From Minisyncoccota bacterium (GTDB lineage: Bacteria; Patescibacteriota; Minisyncoccia; Minisyncoccales; GCA-002788555): 14,128 nt of DNA. Numbering within the stretch: the stretch's first letter is position 1; each line of letters begins with the position of its first letter. Positions 7,701 to 13,600 of this stretch are shown piece after piece. The DNA is taken from positions 1-14,128 of the forward strand of contig JAQVET010000011.1 of NCBI GenBank assembly GCA_028697615.1, in the 5' to 3' direction. The position numbers were made by a program, and so were the translations under genes. A model generated the notes under the pieces. The model worked only from the letters and a program-made list of their open reading frames with translations, was not told the DNA's origin and made no database searches.

Positions 7701-8452
7701 AACTCTTCTCTTTGACGCTCAAGTTCTTTCTCTCTTTCTTCAAGTATTTGAACTTTTTCTCTAAGATTTTGAAGTTCTATTTCTTTTTCTCGAACCCTAC
7801 TATCTTTCTCTTGTAATTTTGTTTTTTGGGTTTCAAAACGTCTTTTCTCTTCATTAAGAATTTCGATTTCTGCTAATTTTTGTTTAAGATTTTTTCTTTC
7901 CTGCTCTAGGAGGATACCCTGTTTTTCTAATTCCTCTTTTTGTAGTAAAATTTGTGAAATTTCTTTTTCTTTTTCCTGAATTTCTTGACGTCTCTTTTCG
8001 ATTTCTTTTTCTTTTTCAGATAGCATTTCAAACCTCTTTTTAATCTCGTCCTCTTTTTCTTTAAGCTCTTTTTCTTTTTTTTGCAATTCATCACCTTTTA
8101 AGGCGAGGGGCTGGAAAATAGAAGGGAAAACAACTGGCTTTGGTTCTTCCACCTTTGAAGTTGACTCTGAAGGTTGGATAACTGGTTTTTCAAAAGACGG
8201 TCGAGTGGAAATAACTTTTTTTTGTCTTCTAAAAACTTCTTTTTGTTTTTTAGCTTCTTGTTCTTTCTTTTGTTCCTCTTCTTTTTTTCTCATTTCCTCT
8301 TCTTTTAAAATTTTCGCAAGATATTTCTTTTCTTCCCTTCTTAGTGATTTTAAGTCATATCCTAAAGAAAATAAATCTTTTGCCATCGTTCTTAAACCAG
8401 GCTTTTCTAAAAATTCTAAGTCAACCTTACTTTTTTTACCGCCTCCAAACAT
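4781..8452 (-). CDS. Giant coiled-coil single-pass membrane protein with Cys-rich exterior domain
   Basis: I do not recognise a named family for the 1223-residue whole. Order: a short N-terminal segment (1-60, MFGGGKKSK start); very long charged helical region rich in Glu, Lys, Gln and Arg (about 45-695 and 710-830), a coiled coil or single alpha-helix; 11 consecutive Glu (699-709); a Pro/Ser linker with SPTPK repeats; tandem ELLSVD units; one membrane helix (879-901) preceded by KKSKKP; then about 320 residues that should lie outside by the positive-inside rule. These comprise a Cys-rich thrombospondin-type-like segment (about 932-976), two exact-period 27-residue Cys repeats (976-1030), and a C-terminal domain (about 1040-1223) of mixed strands and helices. 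The gene follows pnp by 42 bp with no promoter seen, so it is probably co-transcribed. A cell-envelope scaffold or surface appendage anchor is a guess. The frame is continuous and the start is well placed. Confidence 0.85.
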   Translation of the reverse strand: MFGGGKKSKVDLEFLEKPGLRTMAKDLFSLGYDLKSLRREEKKYLAKILKEEEMRKKEEEQKKEQEAKKQKEVFRRQKKVISTRPSFEKPVIQPSESTSKVEEPKPVVFPSIFQPLALKGDELQKKEKELKEKEDEIKKRFEMLSEKEKEIEKRRQEIQEKEKEISQILLQKEELEKQGILLEQERKNLKQKLAEIEILNEEKRRFETQKTKLQEKDSRVREKEIELQNLREKVQILEEREKELERQREELKQARITIKELEDRNKKIVQEQEKLRQEKLSLKQKEEMLKDVETQRKILQEEYSKLEARRQEIEEQAKYLDQIKERNRELEQKLEDLKKQYEDLEEKRLNLEEDRIYLESEKEKIQKEKENFEKEKLNIQKEREDFLKEKENLLKQKREIEEMYKQFEEEKRKIQEREEKIIQQQERKIQERKREEKMRARLIEEKEKLEERKDKIEVELSRIKTSYEDILSKEKEVEQEIQKIENQEKQIEDIEKRRELERQRWNLDKERQIIERQRWQIEDEKYKMESILNKINKRYQIILSEIQKRQQIKEKEKELERELDKLKDQKRIFLEELERTFGETFKKEKEADKEQKKEIQQKQNEEIISKPEKEIKKEVETRQEIEKSKTEDARVAISAQERQKLLKELEEFRKAREEIEKEYQEFLKEREERRQRLKEEENNIKNQPVKASFKKENIEEEEEEEEEEEDFEDLEKIRSLINEEKKKLTQLQEKLKQERLKEKKLEEEIKMSESKERDKEVAKKDRLQKIQKQQIQKENVKNISEEEKKHLLALENLKKKLKEEVENKKDQEVVLPPKSSPTPKSPTPKSPILPKDTLVEFENIQKKTSPELLSVDELLSVDKKEDYLKLIKKSKKPTLAFYIILNFLIVACFVWLSIWFFTKWETPTQINVKPVEKELSVNVFPTGILNLCDCGQWEDVACGQEGCGLKEMLQKRTCLPEGCEVEKQCVVNETACTHKECSGMKCIVVDGAGKDTCSVDENCFHSECRGEKCEVVEGSGTNLCQSDTDCKRPLPPVVIGVSEEIKIESLNSKDFISILDNFFKKEYSAGTFIEIIPKYQDKLLTISQLFELLDLHPPNEVKENLTTYTLYLYSQKELFIQERRNRLGIAFRIKEGKAQTVNSAMINWEKVLPDDFYEIHTLWQRGEKASSNFLDNEHSGVHIRYTNFPVPDLSIDWAITNDILILTTSRESMWSTIDVLIKK
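5867..5902. repeat. 18-bp in-frame tandem duplication in the coiled-coil gene
   Basis: An 18-bp unit occurs twice without change (5867-5884 and 5885-5902), encoding the ELLSVD hexapeptide twice, in the linker shortly before the membrane helix. Exact identity at the DNA level suggests a recent duplication. Confidence 0.85.
5961..5990. repeat. 15-bp in-frame tandem duplication in the coiled-coil gene
   Basis: The unit GGTGATTTTGGGGTT occurs twice (5961-5975 and 5976-5990) with a 6-base partial third copy (5991-5996). It encodes the SPTPK linker repeats, a likely flexible hinge between the coiled coil and the membrane segment. Confidence 0.85.
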
Positions 8453-8494
8453 ATTTATTAATTATTAAAAATTTAATCTTTATTTTTTTATTTG

Positions 8495-10594
8495 CTACGT
8501 CTTTTTATTTATCATATCTAATGATATTTTTCCTTCGCTATCAATATTTATTACTTTAACCAATAATAAATCACCAACATCAAAATGTTTGTAAAGTGGT
8601 TTTTTATCAGGAGGAATTTTACTTATATGCAAAAGTGCATCCTGACCAGGAAAAATTTCAACAAATATTCCAAAGTCAAGTATTTTTTTAATCTTTCCAT
8701 TAAAAATTTCTCCTACTTTTGCTTCTTTTGTAATATTTTTTATCCATTCGCTTGCTTTTTTAATAGCCTCTTCTGTTTCAGCGGTTATGAAAACAGTACC
8801 ATCTTCTTCTATATCAATACTCACTCCCGTTTGATCAATAATTTCATTTATAGTTTTTCCTTTAGACCCTATAACATCACCTATTTTTTCTGGATTAATC
8901 TTTAGTAACGAAATCTTGGGAGCAAAAGGTGAAACTGTTTCTCTGGGTGAAGCAATTACTTTTTCCATTTCATCTAAAATTTTCATTCTTGCAGATTTTG
9001 CTGCCTCAAAACCTTGTTTTAACATTTCACGGCTCAAACCAATAATTTTTGTGTCAAGCTGCACGGCTGTCATCTTTTCTTTGGTTCCTGCAACTTTTAA
9101 ATCCATATCTCCAAAATGATCTTCAGGTCCCTGAATATCTGTTAAAATTCTGAAATTTCTTTGAGAAATAGGTTCATTACTTTCTTCACTAATTAAACCA
9201 ATAGAAATCCCAGCAACTGCTTGTCGAATTGGAACACCTCCATCAAATAAAGCCAAAGACGAAGCACACACAGATGCCATTGAAGTTGAACCATTAGAAG
9301 AAACAATTTCAGATACCACTCTTATTGTATAAGGAAAAACTTCAGATGTAGGAATTACTGGCATTAATGCTTTTTCTGCCAAAGCTCCATGACCAATTTC
9401 CCTACGACCAGGACCACGCAGTGGTCTTACCTCACCTACTGAATATGGTGGAAAATTATAATGATGCAGAAATCTTTTTTTACCAACAACCTCCATTCCT
9501 TCAAGTAAAAGTTCATCCCCTGGTGCTCCCAATGTTAAAATTGATAATACTTTAGTTAATCCCCTTGAAAAAAATCCAGAACCATGTGTTTTTGGAAGAC
9601 AATTAACACTTACGTCTAACTTTCTTATTTCATCAAATTTTCTTCCATCAACACGCATGCCATCATTTAAAACTTTTTGCTTAAAAATTTCCTTAGCCTT
9701 TTTATTAAAATATTTAAGCGCAAAAATTCTTCTATCTTCTGAAAATTTTAACTGGAATTCTTCAGAAAGTTCATTTATTTTCACTCCCCTGTCTTTGTTT
9801 TCCTCTCCAGAAAAAAGTATTTCTAAAAACCTTTTCTGAAAATTATTCTTAAATTCTTCGTTAAACTCCTGAACATCTAAATCATTTAAATTCTCCATGC
9901 TATCATCTGAAAAATTAAAGTTATTTTTAATGTTTTTTAAAAGAGAATCAATGATTTCGGAAATAGATTCTTTAGTATTTTCAATTAATTCAAGAACTAC
10001 ATCTTCTTCAACCTCTCCTTCTCCATCAAGCATATTTATTAAAATTTGACCATCTTTATCTTTAACTCCAGAAGCAACCACTTGAAAATTTGATTTTTCT
10101 CGCTCACTATATTCGGGATTTAAACTAATCTCTTCCCCTAATTTTGCTATACGCACAGCACCTAAACACCCATTTAATGGAACACCTGATAAAAGCAGGG
10201 TAGCCATTGAACCAATTAATGCAGGGACATCAGAATCGTTCTTGCCATCCCATGAAAGGACTGTAATTACTATTTGAACCTCACGAGTAAAATCTTCTGG
10301 AAAAAGAGGTCTTATAGCTCTATCGATAAGACGCGCTGTTAAAATGGCAGATTCAGTTGGTCTTCCTTCTCTTCTTACAAATCGAGAACCAAATATTTTT
10401 CCAGCAGCATAGAATCTTTCTTCATAATCAACGATTAATGGCAGGAAATCACCTTCGGTTTCTTTACCTATTGTTGTTGTAACAAGAACAGTCGTATCTC
10501 CCAGTCTTACAATGATTTCACCATTAGCCTGCACGGCAAAATTTTTTTTCTCTAAAATAATTTTTTTATCTCCAAGTTTTATTTCAAATTGCAT
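8495..10594 (-). CDS. pnp: Polyribonucleotide nucleotidyltransferase (PNPase)
   Basis: 3'-to-5' phosphorolytic exoribonuclease of mRNA decay; it acts as a ring-shaped trimer. The 699 residues match the family length and order: first RNase PH domain (1-~210), helical domain (~215-310), second RNase PH domain (~312-545), KH domain with GSKG (576-579), and S1 domain (about 628-699). Active-site features of the second core are intact: RGPGRREIGHG (393-403), the phosphate-binding SNGSTS (433-438), and EDHFGDMDLK (491-500), which supplies two Asp and a Lys equivalent to E. coli D486, D492 and K494. The helical domain is rich in Asn and Glu. It lies 18 bp after the NYN gene and 42 bp before the coiled-coil gene. 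The ATG at 10594 has an A/U-rich leader and no Shine-Dalgarno sequence. Confidence 0.99.
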   Translation of the reverse strand: MQFEIKLGDKKIILEKKNFAVQANGEIIVRLGDTTVLVTTTIGKETEGDFLPLIVDYEERFYAAGKIFGSRFVRREGRPTESAILTARLIDRAIRPLFPEDFTREVQIVITVLSWDGKNDSDVPALIGSMATLLLSGVPLNGCLGAVRIAKLGEEISLNPEYSEREKSNFQVVASGVKDKDGQILINMLDGEGEVEEDVVLELIENTKESISEIIDSLLKNIKNNFNFSDDSMENLNDLDVQEFNEEFKNNFQKRFLEILFSGEENKDRGVKINELSEEFQLKFSEDRRIFALKYFNKKAKEIFKQKVLNDGMRVDGRKFDEIRKLDVSVNCLPKTHGSGFFSRGLTKVLSILTLGAPGDELLLEGMEVVGKKRFLHHYNFPPYSVGEVRPLRGPGRREIGHGALAEKALMPVIPTSEVFPYTIRVVSEIVSSNGSTSMASVCASSLALFDGGVPIRQAVAGISIGLISEESNEPISQRNFRILTDIQGPEDHFGDMDLKVAGTKEKMTAVQLDTKIIGLSREMLKQGFEAAKSARMKILDEMEKVIASPRETVSPFAPKISLLKINPEKIGDVIGSKGKTINEIIDQTGVSIDIEEDGTVFITAETEEAIKKASEWIKNITKEAKVGEIFNGKIKKILDFGIFVEIFPGQDALLHISKIPPDKKPLYKHFDVGDLLLVKVINIDSEGKISLDMINKKT

Positions 10595-10612
10595 ATTTTT
10601 TAAAAATTTATT

Positions 10613-11122
10613 TTACGCTCTTTTTTTAAGCAAAAAAACATTGGGACGCCTTCCTAAATCAATAAAATCATCAGCTGCTTGAATAAGACGTGACGATGTA
10701 CTTTTTTTGAAAGCCAAAACCTCTACTTGTTTACCTTGATTTTTTAAAAATTCTAATAAAGGAATAAAATCCCCATCGCCACTTATCAAAATAATAGTAT
10801 CAACCATAGAAGATAATCGAATAGCATCAATAGTAATACCAACATCCCAATCTGCTTTTTTAAAACCACCAGAATAAACAAGAAGATCTTTCACTTTTGT
10901 TTCAATACCCAATTTCCCCAGTGCTTCAAAAAATGTTTCTTCTTCACCTTCTTCTGTTTTGATAACATACGCAATAGCCCTAATTAATTTTCTTTCCCCT
11001 ATTGCTTCTTTTAAAATAGCACCAAAATTTACTTTTTTATGAAAAAGATTTTTTGCAGAATAATAAATATTTTGAACATCAATTAAGGCAACTACCCTTT
11101 GATCTGGATGTTTTATAGACAT
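10613..11122 (-). CDS. NYN domain (LabA/DUF88, PIN-like) putative ribonuclease
   Basis: A 169-residue single-domain protein of the NYN family, a PIN-like metal-dependent nuclease fold; family members cleave or process RNA. Visible acidic residues that would bind the metal are D15 in ALIDVQN (12-18), D93 in KKADWDVGI (88-96), and D116/D118 in ISGDGDF (113-119). The motif order and spacing fit the LabA/DUF88 subgroup. No extra RNA-binding domain is present, only a short basic tail (KKRA). It lies 18 bp upstream of pnp, so the two are probably translated from one transcript, suggesting a joint role in RNA processing or decay. The upstream gap to rpsO (204 bp) is filled by a repeat element. The ATG at 11122 follows a run of TA repeats, with no Shine-Dalgarno sequence. 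Its substrate cannot be told from sequence. Confidence 0.88.
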   Translation of the reverse strand: MSIKHPDQRVVALIDVQNIYYSAKNLFHKKVNFGAILKEAIGERKLIRAIAYVIKTEEGEEETFFEALGKLGIETKVKDLLVYSGGFKKADWDVGITIDAIRLSSMVDTIILISGDGDFIPLLEFLKNQGKQVEVLAFKKSTSSRLIQAADDFIDLGRRPNVFLLKKRA

Positions 11123-11130
11123 ATATATAT

Positions 11131-11162
11131 AATTAAAGGATTAAAGGATTACTACAAATTAT
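11131..11162 (+). repeat. Left arm of inverted repeat flanking rpsO
   Basis: Two blocks, AATTAAAGGATTAA (11131-11144) and TACTACAAATTAT (11150-11162), separated by 5 variable bases. The exact reverse complement of both blocks, in matching order, occurs at 11788-11820 with 6 variable bases between. The 8-bp unit ATTAAAGG is tandemly repeated here (11132-11147), and its complement is repeated at the right arm. Confidence 0.8.
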
Positions 11163-11302
11163 GAATACGATACAAATATACAAATAACGATACGACTTTT
11201 GCGGAAAATTTCTATATCAACTTAATTTTGCGCAGCGCAGGTTCACGACGTGACCTTGGGATATTAGCGAATGTCTCATTTGTATTAAATTTGTAATTCA
11301 TA
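11131..11302. repeat. Palindromic intergenic repeat element (copy A), rpsO-NYN gap
   Basis: This element fills most of the 204-bp gap and has no gene. Its ends are imperfect inverted repeats: TATGAAT (11160-11166) and ATACAAAT (11170-11177) are matched by ATTTGTAT (11278-11285) and ATTCATA (11296-11302). The centre is more GC-rich than its surroundings and holds a 7-bp hairpin with one bulge (11239-11256) and the palindrome GCGCAGCGC (11230-11238). It shares CGCAGCG and ATTAGCGAA with copy B near 11734-11767. It resembles the small non-coding palindromic repeats (MITE- or REP-like) scattered in CPR genomes; that family link is my inference. No U-tract follows the hairpin on the minus strand, so I do not call it a terminator. 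Confidence 0.6.
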
Positions 11303-11326
11303 GGAGGTTAGACACGCTTCTATATT

Positions 11327-11587
11327 TTATAAACCCAATTTTTTAACTATAGTATTATATCTTTTTTTATCTTCTTTTTTAAGATATTCAAGTAATTTTT
11401 TTCTTTTTGCTACTTTTTCAAGCATAGCCCTCTTTGCGGGAACATCTTTTTTATTAGATTTTAAATGCTCAATTAATTCATTAATCTCTTGTGTTAAAAG
11501 AGCGATTTGAACCTCAGATGATCCGGTATCGCCTTCATGAATCATATATTCTTTTATAATTTCTGCTTTTGATTTTTCTGTTTCCAT
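11327..11587 (-). CDS. rpsO: Small ribosomal subunit protein uS15
   Basis: Primary 16S rRNA-binding protein of the 30S platform, also part of intersubunit bridge B4. The 86 residues are close to the family norm of 88-89. Conserved motifs are GDTGSSEVQIALLT (19-32), the helix around EHLKSNKKD (40-48), and the C-terminal KKLLEYLKKEDKKRY (63-77). Numbered as in mature E. coli S15, H41 and D48, which contact rRNA, are kept, but H45, H50, S51 and G54 are replaced by N, P, A and A, so the usual DHHSRRG loop reads DVPAKRA. It stands alone between two repeat elements, with a likely promoter just upstream. In many bacteria rpsO directly precedes pnp; here a 204-bp gap and the NYN gene intervene. The ATG at 11587 lacks a Shine-Dalgarno sequence. 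Confidence 0.98.
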   Translation of the reverse strand: METEKSKAEIIKEYMIHEGDTGSSEVQIALLTQEINELIEHLKSNKKDVPAKRAMLEKVAKRKKLLEYLKKEDKKRYNTIVKKLGL

Positions 11588-11619
11588 AATTTTAAAAATT
11601 TATTTTTTTATTTTATCCT

Positions 11620-11648
11620 ATTTTAACAACAAAATTATAAAATTGCAA
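11620..11648 (-). promoter_or_regulatory. Probable sigma-70-type promoter of rpsO
   Basis: Minus-strand TTGCAA (11648-11643), 17-bp spacer (11642-11626), TAAAAT (11625-11620), giving a leader of about 25 bases before the rpsO start at 11587. The spacing is optimal and the -10 box is the same as in the hrcA promoter, but the region is very AT-rich, so a chance match is possible. Phased A/T-tracts lie just upstream. Confidence 0.5.
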
Positions 11649-11661
11649 ATCTTAAAAGCAC

Positions 11662-11691
11662 AAAAAAATACGCTAAAAAACGCTAAAAAAA
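11662..11691. repeat. Phased A-tracts with 10-bp tandem repeat upstream of rpsO
   Basis: CGCTAAAAAA occurs twice in tandem (11671-11680, 11681-11690). With a preceding A7 run, three A-tracts (11662-11668, 11675-11680, 11685-11691) lie about 10-12 bp apart, roughly one helical turn. Such phasing bends DNA and can act like an upstream promoter element; they lie 14-43 bp beyond the proposed rpsO -35 box. The bend is predicted from established DNA behaviour. Confidence 0.55.
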
Positions 11692-11730
11692 CTATAGTTT
11701 AGATTTAGATTTAGTATTTAATTATTTGTG

Positions 11731-11843
11731 CACCGCAGCGAGCGAAGCGAGCGAGAACATTAGCGAAGCGTTTGTTATACTTAATTTATAATTTGTAGTA
11801 GATAATTTAATCCTTTAATTCTTTAATTCTTTAATTCTTTAAT
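11731..11843. repeat. Intergenic repeat element (copy B), upstream of rpsO
   Basis: This part of the 283-bp gap between rpsO and the ABC permease holds no gene. It has a GC-rich AGCGAGCGA-type tandem (11737-11754), then ATTAGCGAA (11759-11767), then the T/A-rich end that includes the right arm of the inverted repeat, and finally an 8-bp tandem array CTTTAATT in nearly four copies (11813-11843). CGCAGCG and ATTAGCGAA occur in the same orientation as in copy A, which suggests the two are diverged members of one family. The left end of B shows no clear match to the left end of A. Confidence 0.55.
11788..11820 (-). repeat. Right arm of inverted repeat flanking rpsO
   Basis: ATAATTTGTAGTA (11788-11800) and TTAATCCTTTAATT (11807-11820) are exact reverse complements of the two blocks at 11150-11162 and 11131-11144. 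The pair encloses about 625 bp containing only rpsO and its promoter. Confidence 0.8.
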
Positions 11844-11870
11844 CGATCAATTGATACCATTCGTAGAAGT

Positions 11871-13577
11871 CTATTCATATCTTATTGCCCGCAGAGGAGA
11901 TATCTTTGCTGCACGTCTCGCTGGATAAATACCAGTTAATAGAGAAACAAGAATAACAAGTAAAATTATCCCCAACGCAAAAGTAAAAGGCACCAAGGAT
12001 ATTGTAACAAAACCATAACTAGGGGCAACAAAGAAAATATTTAAAAATATATCAAATATTTTACCCAAAAAAGTACCTATCACCACACCACCAAAACCGC
12101 CTAAAAAACCAATCATTCCTGCTTGTAAGAAAAATAAAAGTTTTACCTCTTTTGATTTCATACCAAGTGATTTCATTATCCCAATTTCTTTTGTTCTCTC
12201 AAGTAAGGAAACAGTCAGGGTATTAAACATTCCAAGAAGAGCAATCAAAAAAGCAATCAATCCAAAAACAAAAAGTCCAATATTCACCCACTTAAAAATT
12301 TCCTCCAGTCGAGCAACAGTATCATAAACAGATGTCGTTTGATAACCTAAGTGTTCAACAGATTGTCTTGCTGATGCCAGTAAATCTTCGCTTTCAACCT
12401 CTGCCTTGACCTGAGAAAAATTATTAACACCAAAAGATTTTAAAGTCATAAACGGAAGATAAATTTGTGGAAAATCTTCTCCTTCTATCACGCCTACAAT
12501 TTTAAAATCTTTTTCTTTAATCTCTTTATTGTCTTTTTCTGTAGATAATTTTGTTAAGAATATATCTAAATCTAAGGTCTTGCCCAATACATCTTTTGGA
12601 TTATCAAAACCCATCATTTTAACTACTGCAATATTAACAACAATATCCTTTAAAATATTTTGAGATGATTTTTGATTTTCTAATTCACTTGTAGGTATTA
12701 TTTCAAGTTTAACATTTCCGCTATCGAAAAATTTTATTCCATTTTCTCCAAAATAACCATAAACTTCTTTCTGCTTGCCATTTTCAATTATTGGTTCTGG
12801 GCTCGTTTCAATATTTTGCCATAAAGGAACTTGGGCAAAAATCCATTTTCCTAAATACTCACCTGTATCTTTATCTTTTGCAAATTTTCCAAAATTTTCC
12901 TTAGATAAATAAGATTGACCAAAAACCTCTTTTCCTGTAATCCAAGTTTTTTGCGCTTTTGCCCAACCCAAAACCTCTGCCTTCAAACTGGGTTGACTTC
13001 TTACTTTTACCCATTGATCTTGTATGTTAAATTTCACATCTTCTTTAATTATTTGATTGAAATTGGGCTCTGATATTTTTTCTTGTGAATAAGATGTTTC
13101 GTTTATAGAAGAAGTATTTGATTTAATTTCCTCTTTTATCTGATCCGATTGATAAAAATGACCATAAATAAGATTACTGTCCATCAAATCCAAATAGCGA
13201 GTGGTTGTTCCAAAAATTCCGACATCAAAATTAGAATTTTGAAAACTTGCTCTTCCACCCAAACTTATTAATGGTTGAACACTTTTAATATTTTTAATTT
13301 CACTAAAATGTTCAATAGTTTCATCGTTAATTTTAAGTGTTTTGGGATCTCCAGAACTAATATCAAATGTCTTTAAAGATTCAAACGAAGCAACCTGAGA
13401 TATAACTAAATTTTGAGAACCATATCCAATAGATACTAAAAAAACGATAAAAGCAACGCCCAAAATCATTGCCAAGATTGTATAATTTATCCTTGTTTTT
13501 GAAGCTCGCATAATTTTCCATGCAAGGCGTAAAACATCACTCTTTCTAATTTCTTTGTTTTTATTATCTTTTGACAT
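11871..13577 (-). CDS. ABC transporter permease, MacB/LolC (FtsX) family, with SH3b-like insertion
   Basis: Membrane subunit of an exporter or mechanotransmission ABC complex whose ATPase is encoded just upstream. The 568 residues have the family topology: cytoplasmic N-terminus, TM1 (about 31-56), a large exterior domain (about 57-428), then TM2 (about 430-456), TM3 (about 480-510) and TM4 (about 528-550), ending in the typical YPARRAAKISPLRAIRYE (551-568). The exterior domain is longer than usual, because a segment at about 185-253 (QWVKVRSQPSLKAEVLGW onward, closing with GKWIFAQVPLW) has the pattern of a bacterial SH3 domain: VRSxPS start, a turn, and a final W-hydrophobic strand. SH3b domains often bind cell-wall peptides, so this exporter may contact the wall; that is inference. 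The substrate is unknown. The gene starts 23 bp after the ATPase gene, without a Shine-Dalgarno sequence. Confidence 0.93.
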   Translation of the reverse strand: MSKDNKNKEIRKSDVLRLAWKIMRASKTRINYTILAMILGVAFIVFLVSIGYGSQNLVISQVASFESLKTFDISSGDPKTLKINDETIEHFSEIKNIKSVQPLISLGGRASFQNSNFDVGIFGTTTRYLDLMDSNLIYGHFYQSDQIKEEIKSNTSSINETSYSQEKISEPNFNQIIKEDVKFNIQDQWVKVRSQPSLKAEVLGWAKAQKTWITGKEVFGQSYLSKENFGKFAKDKDTGEYLGKWIFAQVPLWQNIETSPEPIIENGKQKEVYGYFGENGIKFFDSGNVKLEIIPTSELENQKSSQNILKDIVVNIAVVKMMGFDNPKDVLGKTLDLDIFLTKLSTEKDNKEIKEKDFKIVGVIEGEDFPQIYLPFMTLKSFGVNNFSQVKAEVESEDLLASARQSVEHLGYQTTSVYDTVARLEEIFKWVNIGLFVFGLIAFLIALLGMFNTLTVSLLERTKEIGIMKSLGMKSKEVKLLFFLQAGMIGFLGGFGGVVIGTFLGKIFDIFLNIFFVAPSYGFVTISLVPFTFALGIILLVILVSLLTGIYPARRAAKISPLRAIRYE

Positions 13578-13600
13578 ACAAAATATATATAGTTATTATT

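Noticed and set aside
11689..11700. Palindrome AAACTATAGTTT followed by T on the minus strand as terminator of the ABC genes
   Set aside because: A real loop leaves only about 4 weak pairs; not a convincing terminator.
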